From Actinomycetales bacterium UBA1416 (GTDB lineage Bacteria > Actinomycetota > Actinomycetes > Actinomycetales > Actinomycetaceae), in assembly GCA_002304945.1 (NCBI GenBank), contig DBPQ01000110.1, positions 10,435 through 30,373 on the forward strand: a DNA stretch of 19,939 nt, in the 5' to 3' direction. The number at the start of each line of letters is the position of its first letter. The stretch's first letter is position 1. Of the stretch, positions 13,592 to 19,939 are shown piece after piece. Made by a program: the position numbers and the translations under genes. The notes beneath the pieces are model-generated. The model made no database searches and was not told the origin of the DNA. It saw only the letters and a list, made by a program, of their open reading frames with translations.

Positions 13592-14218
13592 GTGACCCTC
13601 TTGGAGCCGAGCAAGGCGCGTGAGTTTTGGTTCGCCCTTGTCGAGAACGCCGCGCGGCTCGTTGCGGACGCTGACACCATCGGTCCCGCCTCGCCTCGCG
13701 CGCACTCGCTGGTCATCCTTGCCCTGGAGGAGCTCGGCAAGGCGCAGTGGGTGGCTCGAATCTCTTGGCCCTCCGGCGATGAGGCGCCACTCGAAACGCC
13801 GTACCTTGACAAGCTCGGTGCCAGCCACCGCCAGAAGCTGATGCAAGCCACGCATTACCTTGATGGGGCCGCCGAGTTCGTCTCAGAACTGCGCTTCTTC
13901 CGTGGCCGTGCGGAGGTAGACCTTCGGCCGGGCACCGGGGCCAGTGACACCAGCCAGTACGTCGAATACCTGGAGAACTTGGCCGAAGCTGACAACAAGG
14001 GGAAGCAGCGCGGTTTCTACGTCGACATGGGTGAGGATGGCTCTCTGCTCGTACCGCACGAGATTGACCGGCCCCGCCTCGCCGACGACATCTGGTGCGC
14101 AGCGGACACCGTGAAATCTATGCTCGTGGACCGGGCGCTGATGGGCGACAGTGACCCTCGGCTTGAATCCATAGAGGCACTGGTTGCGCACATTCTTGCC
14201 CGAAGCCATCCATCATGA
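13592..14218 (+). CDS. abiV: AbiV-family abortive-infection protein (HEPN-like)
   Basis: The 208-residue protein matches the AbiV family. Its N-terminal helix (FWFALVENAARLVADADTIG) is followed by 'RAHSLVILALEELGKAQWV' (signature EELGKA at 46-51), a central helix pair and the typical 'KQRGFYVDMGEDGSLLVP' (138-155). The C-terminal helices end in 'ALVAHILARS'. AbiV of Lactococcus lactis aborts phage development by halting translation in infected cells when triggered by the phage protein SaV; the fold is HEPN-related. The start is the GTG at 13592, with a -10-like box 7 bases upstream and no Shine-Dalgarno. It converges on the NTPase gene inside the same transposon. The assignment rests on motif pattern; the trigger and target here are unknown. 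Confidence 0.85.
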   Translation: MTLLEPSKAREFWFALVENAARLVADADTIGPASPRAHSLVILALEELGKAQWVARISWPSGDEAPLETPYLDKLGASHRQKLMQATHYLDGAAEFVSELRFFRGRAEVDLRPGTGASDTSQYVEYLENLAEADNKGKQRGFYVDMGEDGSLLVPHEIDRPRLADDIWCAADTVKSMLVDRALMGDSDPRLESIEALVAHILARSHPS

Positions 14219-14445
14219 GGACGGAGCACACCGCGCTCCCCGCGCAGCATGCGACACGTCGCTCGCTGCAGGTCTAGCATGCGCCTTCGCTGCGGCAAAT
14301 CAGTGCGTTCTCTCCCGTGCTGATGTGTCCGGTGGTGGATGTTCGGCTCTGGTCTTCAGGGTGCCGCAGGTCCCTCTGACCGAGAGCCGCGAAGGGGCTT
14401 CACACACAGGGGTCCCATTACTCTGGGCGGCTCCGGTCCCAAGCC
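14219..14445. other. Convergent gap between abiV and the NTPase gene
   Basis: The 227 bp separate two convergent stop codons. No hairpin with a T-tract was seen, so transcripts from the two sides may overlap. Confidence 0.4.
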
Positions 14446-17400
14446 CTAGAGCACAGTGACTTTGTATATCTCGAGTCTGGTGCGCTTCCTGAACTCGACG
14501 CGTCCGTCAAGGCGTTTGAGGAGTTCCTCATGCAGGTCGTTCTTTGCCAGTTCGAAAGTCGCACCGGGCTGCGTCACGTAGTTGTAGGGATTCCCCAAAG
14601 CCTGGAACACCATGGCTACGTTCTCCGCGGAAGCTCTCGGGGAGGCGTCGCGGAGAAGCTCCAGGACGAGCCGCCGGTCGTCTTCATTGTCGGCAGCTGC
14701 CGCCACTCTATGGATGGTCTCGACGGTCAGCGCGAGGCCTTCGGCTCGCGCGTAGCGCCCCGTCTCCCGGAGGGCTTCAGCGTCGCTGTCAGGCACGAAA
14801 GTCGCCAAGTCCTTGACGATGTGCTGCCCAACCTTGCTTCTGGCGCGTCGATCGCGTAGGACGTCAGCGACCATGCCCTCCACAAGCTCGGGTGTCACGA
14901 AGTCCGCGAAGTTGGATGACTCGGCGATGCCCGGCCCGATGGCGGACCATCCTGCGCTGCGGAAGTGCCGGAACGCCTCTGCGTCGTCTTCAATTAGGCC
15001 TTCTCGCAGGAGGAGGGCGAGGAGGTCGCCCGAGCCAACGTTGATCATTGTGACGGGAAGTGGCTTCGTGGCACCGACGCTGACGGCCAGTTTCACCTTG
15101 TCCGCGATGTCCGCGATTGCGGGGCTGTTTAGTATCGCGTAGGTGGCAGCGACTCTGTCGAGCGTATTGCCGTCGACGTCCGTGCTGTCGGGTCCGTCGT
15201 CGGCGTCGATCTCGCCGGCTGCCTCGAGAAGTCGACCGAGGTGTTCGTCGATCACTCCCACCTCGGCGCGGTATGCCTCGACGTTTCTCAGCGTGGCGCG
15301 GAAGCGGTCTGCTGCCGCGAGGGCCTCCCACGTGGAGGACGGGACGGTGGTGAGGTCGTCCAGGCGGCTCGTCGGGAAGGACCGGTCGATGAGCCCGCGC
15401 ACGTGCTCCTCGCCCCACGCATCCGCGGCGTCGACATCGGTCAAGACAGCCATGAGGGTGGTCGCCGTGCGGACGGTGGTCGGCGTCTTCGAGTCATCGT
15501 CGACTGCCGCGAGGTACTCGTCTGGGCTGTCGAGGATGAACCGATAGACGTTCTCGTGGTGCCGCAGGCGGTCCAAGCTGAGTTCGGCCTCGCCAGCGAC
15601 TTCCGGGTCCTTGGTCTCAGCGCTGCCATGGGTGTGTTCGGCTGCATCGAGGACGTCGCGGGTGTCTTGCGGGTCCCCCACCGCGGCATGGAGGTTCTCG
15701 GCGTTGAGGGCGTAGTGACGCCCGACGACGACGAGGTCGAGAATCTCGCCGTGGAGAGCGCGGATGGTCGCCAATTGCACGCCGGCCTCGGCCAGTATCG
15801 CCACGGCTGCGGACGATCCTCCGGCACTCGGATGGGTGAAGGTCGCCATCTCCAAGTAGTGCTTGGCGATGTAGTCCCCTACGGCCGTGGAAAGGTCGTA
15901 CTGTCGAGGTTCCTTCGCGGAACGTAGGGCAGCGCTGAACAGACTGGGGCGGGCGTCCTCGGGAACGTCGGGGCTCTCGGCCAAGTGCGTGAAGACGTCC
16001 CGCCACGGCCTCGCGGCGAGGTGAGCAACGAACTGCTCACGTCGTGCGTCGTTGGAGGTCAGGAACGCGGTGAGAAAGGTCTTGGCATCTTGACTTCCAG
16101 GATTGTCGGCTACTTGGTGAACGACGGTCAGTGCCCGCGGATCACCCTTATCGAGGAGGTAGTTGAGGACATCGATGTTGTACGCCGCCACGGTGTGGAC
16201 GAAATCATCATCGGCCTCATTGAGCAGGTTTTCTACCGAGTCGGGCCCGTCGAACTGGTAGTCGACCTCCATCGTGTTGGTCTGGACGTTCTGGACGATG
16301 AAGTTCGCTACGTCGATGCCTGTGAAGTGCCCGTAGAACTGTGCTGCGTACAGTGCGAAGTTCTGATCAAGGTAGCCTCGCAGGACCAACTCGCGTCCAA
16401 GTCTCGACGGTATCGTCGCCACGACCAATTGCCGGAAGTTGAGTTCTTCGCTCTGGCCGCGCGGGTCAGAGGTCGGAGCGTCGTCGGCAGGCGGGAGCTG
16501 GATCGACCCGTCGCTGGTGCGCATCACGGGGAGCTTGAAGTCGGAAGCGCCTGCGAGAGTGCGGAAGTTCGATCCTCGCAGGAACCTAATGCTCTGATCG
16601 ATTCTGGCGAGTTGGGACTTGGCCAGGCGGGCATCGCTATCTGCCCATCTGCCAGCTTCGAACGCCTCTGGCACGAGCCAGGCGAGGTCCTGCTGGCTGA
16701 AGGTGTGAACGAGTTGGCCAGCGGAATTCGCACGTTGGGCGGCTCGCACCTCGACTGAACTGGCGTTGGCAACTGCAGTCCAGAATGGGTAACTGCTGAG
16801 GTCATCGACGGTGAACTGTTCTCTGTCTACTCGCCAGGTCAGGTGTGACAAGTTGGGGTATCGGGAGGAGGGGGCGGTAGCAACGCGCGAGGCCGCCAGG
16901 AGACGCTGGCTCAGCTGGGTTGCGAGCGGCGCTCGTACTGCCTCGCGCTTTCGGTCGGAGGCAAGGGCGCGCTTTTCCCGCTCGAGTCGTTCGATGTTGG
17001 AGCGGACTAGCTCGCGACGGTAGTCGTAGAGACGGTTCAGTACAGAGGCCTGCCGCGCGATGTCCTCGAAGTCGGCAAGGTGGAAGTTCTTGTACGCTAC
17101 CAAGGCGAAAAGGTTGCTAGACGTCAGCCCGGGGGCGACGGTCTGCGACTCCAGGAGTCGTTCGGCGAACACCAAGTACTCATTGCGAATGTTGAGCAGA
17201 AGTCGCATGTCAGTGGCAAACCGAGCGATGATGCTCACCAGTGGGCGCTCTACGCCGCAGATGCCTGCATCCGCCAGGAGGTCGACGAGGAGTTCGCGGG
17301 CGTTACGGTACGAAATGAACGGAACCATCGGGATGACCAAATCGAAGAATTTGGTGCGGTTTGCCCGGATGGCTTCAGCCGTTGCGAGGTCGGCGGCCTC

Positions 17401-18477
17401 ATTGGTGACGCGGCGGTCCGCGGCAGGCTTGTCGCTAACCTGCGGGTCGCCATCAGTCTCGCTCCGAGGAGCATCGCTGGGTCGGGTCGTAATGTCGTTG
17501 CCGATAAGCTCGAAAAGAGAGTCACGAACCGCGTAGATGAACCTTAACGGCCTCCCGATTTGTCGCTTCTTGGTCTTGTTGAGAAGGGTGTTCATCTCTC
17601 GCAGGGCCTCGAAGATGTGGGGGTCATCGAACCGGTCGAGGTCTTCGAAGATGACGATATCGACGTCCTCGTTGTCGAAGTAGTTGACTATGTCGTCGAG
17701 GTACTCGTCGAAATAGGTGTGGTCCGGCTTCGACAACGAGATAGTCGCGCCACCGGCGGAAACCTCGGCCACATGGAAGCGATCGTGGGTCACCAGCCGG
17801 ACGACGGTAGCCATGACGACGAACAGAGCAGCGAGCAACAACCAGCTGAGAACCTGCACCACCGTGTGGTGCTCCGGGCCGGTTCCAACCACAGGCGGAA
17901 GCCAGCCCAGCATGGCCAGCAAGGCGCCCGCAACCAGAACGAACACGATTGCCTCAACTGCCGCCCGCCTCCAAGACAGGGCAACGCTCCGGGTGAACCG
18001 GGAGTGGCGCAGCGTCGAGGGGGCGGCGCTGTATACGAGCTGCTTGACGATTTCCTTCTGGATGCGATTGGTGAGGGATACACCCCCCTCGTTGGGTCCC
18101 AGACTCGAGATCGCCAAGCGGAGCGTCGCCGCGTCCGTGGACCGTTCGAACTCGTCGAGCACGCTGGACTTGCCCGATCCGTAGCGACCGGTGAGCGCGA
18201 TATTGCGGTTCCTATTGTCTTTGACCGCCGCGTTGAGCCGTCGCAGGTAGGTGCCGTGCTGGTCCCTCTCGAAGCTCGGGGCGAGTGAGGTCAGTCCCAC
18301 CGACGCAGACTTGTGAAGCGTCGGAAGGGCCTCTGCCTCTCCAGATGCCGAAGCCTCGCAACCGTGTCCGGGCAGCAGAGTTTCATGCTCAGTCACGCCG
18401 TCGGCGATACCTGCACGTGGCGGTTCGGCCTCTCTGGTGAGATCCCGAGCGTTGTTCCTTGGCATGTCGGCGGTCAT
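14446..18477 (-). CDS. YobI-family membrane-anchored P-loop NTPase
   Basis: This is a 1343-residue protein. The ATG at 18477 is chosen because GGGGGG lies just upstream; the frame runs back to 18528. After a polar N-terminus comes 'LAPSFERDQHGTYLRRLNAA', then Walker A GRYGSGKSS (97-105). Two hydrophobic helices follow at about 173-196 and 206-229, inserted within the NTPase domain. Walker B is DIVIFEDLDRF (273-283), then 'RFIYAVRDSLF' (312-322) and 'TKFFDLVIPMVPFISYRNA'. This order matches YobI-type P-loop NTPases, relatives of KAP/STAND ATPases of unknown function. The remaining 850 residues or so are mostly helical and probably form a repeat scaffold or sensor. The protein is likely anchored with its ATPase in the cytosol. 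Its place beside AbiV suggests phage defence, which is inference. No frameshift interrupts it. Confidence 0.85.
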   Translation of the reverse strand: MTADMPRNNARDLTREAEPPRAGIADGVTEHETLLPGHGCEASASGEAEALPTLHKSASVGLTSLAPSFERDQHGTYLRRLNAAVKDNRNRNIALTGRYGSGKSSVLDEFERSTDAATLRLAISSLGPNEGGVSLTNRIQKEIVKQLVYSAAPSTLRHSRFTRSVALSWRRAAVEAIVFVLVAGALLAMLGWLPPVVGTGPEHHTVVQVLSWLLLAALFVVMATVVRLVTHDRFHVAEVSAGGATISLSKPDHTYFDEYLDDIVNYFDNEDVDIVIFEDLDRFDDPHIFEALREMNTLLNKTKKRQIGRPLRFIYAVRDSLFELIGNDITTRPSDAPRSETDGDPQVSDKPAADRRVTNEAADLATAEAIRANRTKFFDLVIPMVPFISYRNARELLVDLLADAGICGVERPLVSIIARFATDMRLLLNIRNEYLVFAERLLESQTVAPGLTSSNLFALVAYKNFHLADFEDIARQASVLNRLYDYRRELVRSNIERLEREKRALASDRKREAVRAPLATQLSQRLLAASRVATAPSSRYPNLSHLTWRVDREQFTVDDLSSYPFWTAVANASSVEVRAAQRANSAGQLVHTFSQQDLAWLVPEAFEAGRWADSDARLAKSQLARIDQSIRFLRGSNFRTLAGASDFKLPVMRTSDGSIQLPPADDAPTSDPRGQSEELNFRQLVVATIPSRLGRELVLRGYLDQNFALYAAQFYGHFTGIDVANFIVQNVQTNTMEVDYQFDGPDSVENLLNEADDDFVHTVAAYNIDVLNYLLDKGDPRALTVVHQVADNPGSQDAKTFLTAFLTSNDARREQFVAHLAARPWRDVFTHLAESPDVPEDARPSLFSAALRSAKEPRQYDLSTAVGDYIAKHYLEMATFTHPSAGGSSAAVAILAEAGVQLATIRALHGEILDLVVVGRHYALNAENLHAAVGDPQDTRDVLDAAEHTHGSAETKDPEVAGEAELSLDRLRHHENVYRFILDSPDEYLAAVDDDSKTPTTVRTATTLMAVLTDVDAADAWGEEHVRGLIDRSFPTSRLDDLTTVPSSTWEALAAADRFRATLRNVEAYRAEVGVIDEHLGRLLEAAGEIDADDGPDSTDVDGNTLDRVAATYAILNSPAIADIADKVKLAVSVGATKPLPVTMINVGSGDLLALLLREGLIEDDAEAFRHFRSAGWSAIGPGIAESSNFADFVTPELVEGMVADVLRDRRARSKVGQHIVKDLATFVPDSDAEALRETGRYARAEGLALTVETIHRVAAAADNEDDRRLVLELLRDASPRASAENVAMVFQALGNPYNYVTQPGATFELAKNDLHEELLKRLDGRVEFRKRTRLEIYKVTVL

Positions 18478-18908
18478 CGTTCCCCCCTTTTCCATGTTCC
18501 AGCCGATCCCTCGCTGCGTGGACAACACAGAAGAGAATGAACCTCAATTGGAGACACCGGCCCCCGTCAACCTACATAGACCTTTGCCCACTTGTATGCT
18601 GGCACACCACGCCGACACCCTCTGCCGCCGCATTGTCCCAGCGGCCTCACCGCACCTGGCCGCGTGCTCAAGCACCCGCCTCCCGGCAGTGCACCACCTG
18701 CCGCCCGGTGCCGCGGTTCCGACGGCAGAACAATCCCGACGGACAGCTTCAAGATCATCAACATCTGCATGCACCCAACTGGGCAGATCCGGTCGCGTTC
18801 TCACTCATCGGCACGAGCGGAAGGATCCGCGTTGATGTCGAGGTCCGTCGGCATCTTGGTGCCAACACCAACGAACGAGACTTGGGCGAGCTTTCAAGGG
18901 TTCCCGCG
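18478..18908. other. Right subterminal region upstream of the NTPase gene
   Basis: The 431 bp between the NTPase start and the right terminal repeat should hold its promoter. On the minus strand TTGACG (18565-18570) is a possible -35, but no convincing -10 follows at standard spacing. Frames on either strand lack recognisable domains. Confidence 0.4.
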
Positions 18909-19008
18909 GTGCCACGGCTCACCGCAACCCGGAACACTGGCTCACCGCAACCCGGAACACTGGCTCACCGCACGGCGGAACGGTGGCTCCCATCGAGCGC
19001 AATATGCA
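18909..19008 (+). repeat. Right terminal inverted repeat with 23-bp units
   Basis: Two identical 23-bp units (18916-18938 and 18939-18961, each GGCTCACCGCAACC + CGGAACACT) are followed by a variant (18962-18984), then GGCTCCC and the terminus GCGCAATATGCA. The units match those at the left end in inverted orientation and at the same distance from the terminus. Confidence 0.85.
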
Positions 19009-19013
19009 GCGGA
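19009..19013 (+). repeat. Target-site duplication GCGGA (right)
   Basis: This is an exact copy of 12500-12504, directly after the CA terminus of the element. Confidence 0.75.
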
Positions 19014-19080
19014 GAACGTTGAGATTCCGCCGATCCCGACACTCCCCCGCCACCGCGAACGACGACGAACAGACGCAGTT

Positions 19081-19100
19081 TGATGTCAAACCTGATGTCA
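19081..19100 (+). repeat. Tandem TGATGTCA pair (12-bp period)
   Basis: TGATGTCA occurs at 19081-19088 and 19093-19100, the first followed by AA and CC. Period and sequence closely resemble the TGGTGTCAAA pair at 10800-10821. Before the transposon inserted, this pair would have lain roughly 120 bp from the right tRNA fragment, a position compatible with integrase arm-type sites. Confidence 0.5.
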
Positions 19101-19239
19101 GCCCACTGGGTGAATCCCCTTCGTGGGTGGACGCCTGGCGGACGGTGCCGTCCGGCAGGACGAGGAACCGGACCTCCTTGCCATCAGCGAAGCAGAACGC
19201 CCCCTCGATCCCGACAACAGGTTGGTCAAGCACCAGGGG

Positions 19240-19647
19240 TCAGTTGTCCGGGTCGTTCATGATGTTGAAGATCCGCACGTTGCCAAGCGCGTCGAGCATC
19301 GCGAGGTCGCGCTCACTGTCGGTCATCCCACCCCACCTTGTGCGTCCCTCTGGGTGGTCGGTGCCCGCCTTGGTGTACGGCCCCAGATGGTCGTCGTGAT
19401 CGGCGCACAAGAGCACGAGGTCCAGCAGGCTCAGCGGGAAGCGGACAACGCCGTCGAGGTCGCCGTGGTCCTCCCAGAGCCTGACCTCCATCGCATCACC
19501 CGTCTCGTCCTCAAGGTGGAGCACTCCCACGGGTCGGTGGAACAGAAACATCAGGAACGTGTCGATGTCCTCCAGGTCGTCGACGTCGACGGCGGCAAGG
19601 AGTTGGTCCGGGTCCTCGCACACTGTTGTGAATCGTGGATCCGTCAC
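19240..19647 (-). CDS. Acidic protein of unknown function (135 aa)
   Basis: The frame is open from 19827, but the GTG at 19647 has GGGAGAGG upstream and the protein before it looks non-coding, so I start there (MTDPRFTTVCEDPDQLLAAV). The product is strongly acidic, with many Asp and Leu: 'DLEDIDTFLMFLF', 'VGVLHLEDETGDAMEVRLWE', 'FPLSLLDLVLLCADHDDHLG'. It has no signal peptide or membrane helix. I do not recognise a family. Size and acidity would suit an immunity or anti-restriction type protein, but nothing in the sequence proves it. A second short frame follows 6 bp downstream on the same strand. Confidence 0.6.
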   Translation of the reverse strand: MTDPRFTTVCEDPDQLLAAVDVDDLEDIDTFLMFLFHRPVGVLHLEDETGDAMEVRLWEDHGDLDGVVRFPLSLLDLVLLCADHDDHLGPYTKAGTDHPEGRTRWGGMTDSERDLAMLDALGNVRIFNIMNDPDN

Positions 19648-19871
19648 CTGGTCACTGCCTCTCCCTGATGGTTGTCGCTCGATGCTCGGTCCTGGCCAGT
19701 GGGCCGATCGGGAATTCTCCCGCACGGGAACAACGATATGGGTTGCCACCCACACGATCAGGTCTGCCTCCCTGACATGCTGGGGGTGCCGGTCACGAAG
19801 ACGGACGTCAACCCCGTCAGCAGCCACGAGCGGCGCAGCTGGAGTTTCACAGGGAAGTGTAGCCGGCCGCG

Positions 19872-19939
19872 TCAGGTGAGGACGAGGGTGTCATGGTCGG
19901 TGATGACGTGGGAGTGTGAAAAGGGGGCCCCGCCGGTGT
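19872..19939 (-). CDS. C-terminal end of a gene continuing beyond the window
   Basis: The minus-strand frame entering from the right edge reads TGGAPFSHSHVITDHDTLVL plus T and then stops with TGA at 19872-19874. Only about 22 codons are visible, with G/C-rich third positions. The stretch is too short to name a family. Confidence 0.4.
   Translation of the reverse strand, partial: TGGAPFSHSHVITDHDTLVLT

Larger units (their letters stand above)
12505..19008. mobile_element. Non-autonomous cargo transposon with IS21/Tn7-like ends, carrying AbiV and a YobI-type NTPase
   Basis: The 6504-bp segment starts TGGATATTGCG and ends GCAATATGCA, which are inverted copies. The terminal 100 bp of the two ends align without gaps at about 68% identity by hand count. 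Each end contains 23-bp repeated units inside the terminus, and GCGGA is duplicated directly outside. TG...CA ends with multiple terminal repeats are typical of IS21-family elements; Tn7-like ends with arrays of TnsB sites and a 5-bp duplication are the alternative. No istA/istB, tns or other transposase gene is inside, so movement must depend on an enzyme elsewhere. The genes inside are a zinc-ribbon-like protein, an AbiV homologue and the large NTPase. The exact duplication indicates that the whole segment moved as a unit. Confidence 0.82.
18919..19233 (-). pseudogene. Small unknown frame interrupted by the transposon
   Basis: A GTG at 19233, 6 bases after the stop of the upstream gene and in the same frame, opens a frame with coding-like third positions for its first 45 residues or so (VGIEGAFCFADGKEVRFLVL, PDGTVRQAS). 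It then crosses the TGATGTCA repeat pair (read as GLTSGLTS) and, from 19008 down, runs into transposon DNA. If the transposon and one GCGGA are removed, the frame continues without a stop through the tRNA fragment to just beyond it, so the natural C-terminus is unclear. The function is unknown. It may be part of the same unit as the gene upstream, or a fortuitous frame. Confidence 0.35.

Noticed and set aside
15241..15927. Long plus-strand frames opposite the NTPase gene (also 17560-18288)
   Set aside because: They are antisense shadows; the minus-strand protein has clear Walker motifs and coherent coding bias.
18916..18984. Short direct repeats that could suggest a CRISPR array
   Set aside because: The units are contiguous 23-mers with no spacers, have a mirrored counterpart at 12524-12592, and end in a TG/CA transposon terminus.
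12505..19008. istA/istB, tnsA-D or another transposase inside the cargo element
   Set aside because: No frame of suitable size or with DDE, AAA+ helper or serine/tyrosine recombinase motifs is present besides the YobI-type NTPase, whose membrane helices and size do not fit IstB or TnsC.

Overview
The window is high-GC DNA (coding regions strongly biased to G or C at third codon positions) with lipobox-type lipoproteins, gluconate/TPP metabolism, leaderless-looking promoters and toxin-antitoxin modules. This suggests an actinomycete (Actinomycetota, perhaps Micrococcales); that placement is inference from composition and gene content, as no marker gene is present.

Layout. (a) 1-5932 looks like ordinary chromosome: the 3' part of an FGGY gluconokinase, a conserved-looking protein of unknown family, an orphan ABC-type substrate-binding lipoprotein, and a two-gene minus-strand unit of a TPP-dependent enzyme followed by a Gfo/Idh/MocA oxidoreductase. 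(b) 6023-6774 is a minus-strand toxin-antitoxin cluster: a truncated HigA-like antitoxin, then a MazE-like/MazF pair whose promoter carries a palindromic operator. (c) 7150-9155 has a lipoprotein of unknown function and an excisionase-type HTH protein. (d) 9413-12465 is bounded by two direct copies of a tRNA 3' fragment, best read as tRNA-Pro(GGG). It holds a nucleotidyltransferase-HEPN toxin-antitoxin pair and an IS110-family element with a structured upstream region that could encode a bridge RNA. (e) 12505-19008 is the most striking part. (f) 19009-19939 holds two small uncharacterised minus-strand reading frames and the end of another gene.

The 12505-19008 segment has the anatomy of a complete transposon: termini 5'-TG...CA-3', about 100-bp inverted ends that align without gaps (about 68% identity by hand count), 23-bp internal repeats at both ends like the multiple terminal repeats of IS21 (or the TnsB sites of Tn7-like elements), and an exact 5-bp flanking duplication GCGGA. 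It contains no visible transposase. Its cargo is a small zinc-ribbon-like protein, an AbiV-family (HEPN) abortive-infection protein and a 1343-residue YobI-type membrane P-loop NTPase. I read it as a non-autonomous, trans-mobilised cargo element carrying a candidate phage-defence module. It landed about 40 bp from a tRNA-derived attachment remnant.

Taken together, the right two thirds of the window is an accretion hotspot: repeated integrations at a tRNA gene (intact copy not in the window, probably to the right), later insertions of IS110 and of the cargo transposon, and several toxin/defence modules (MazEF, HigA remnant, MNT-HEPN, AbiV, YobI).
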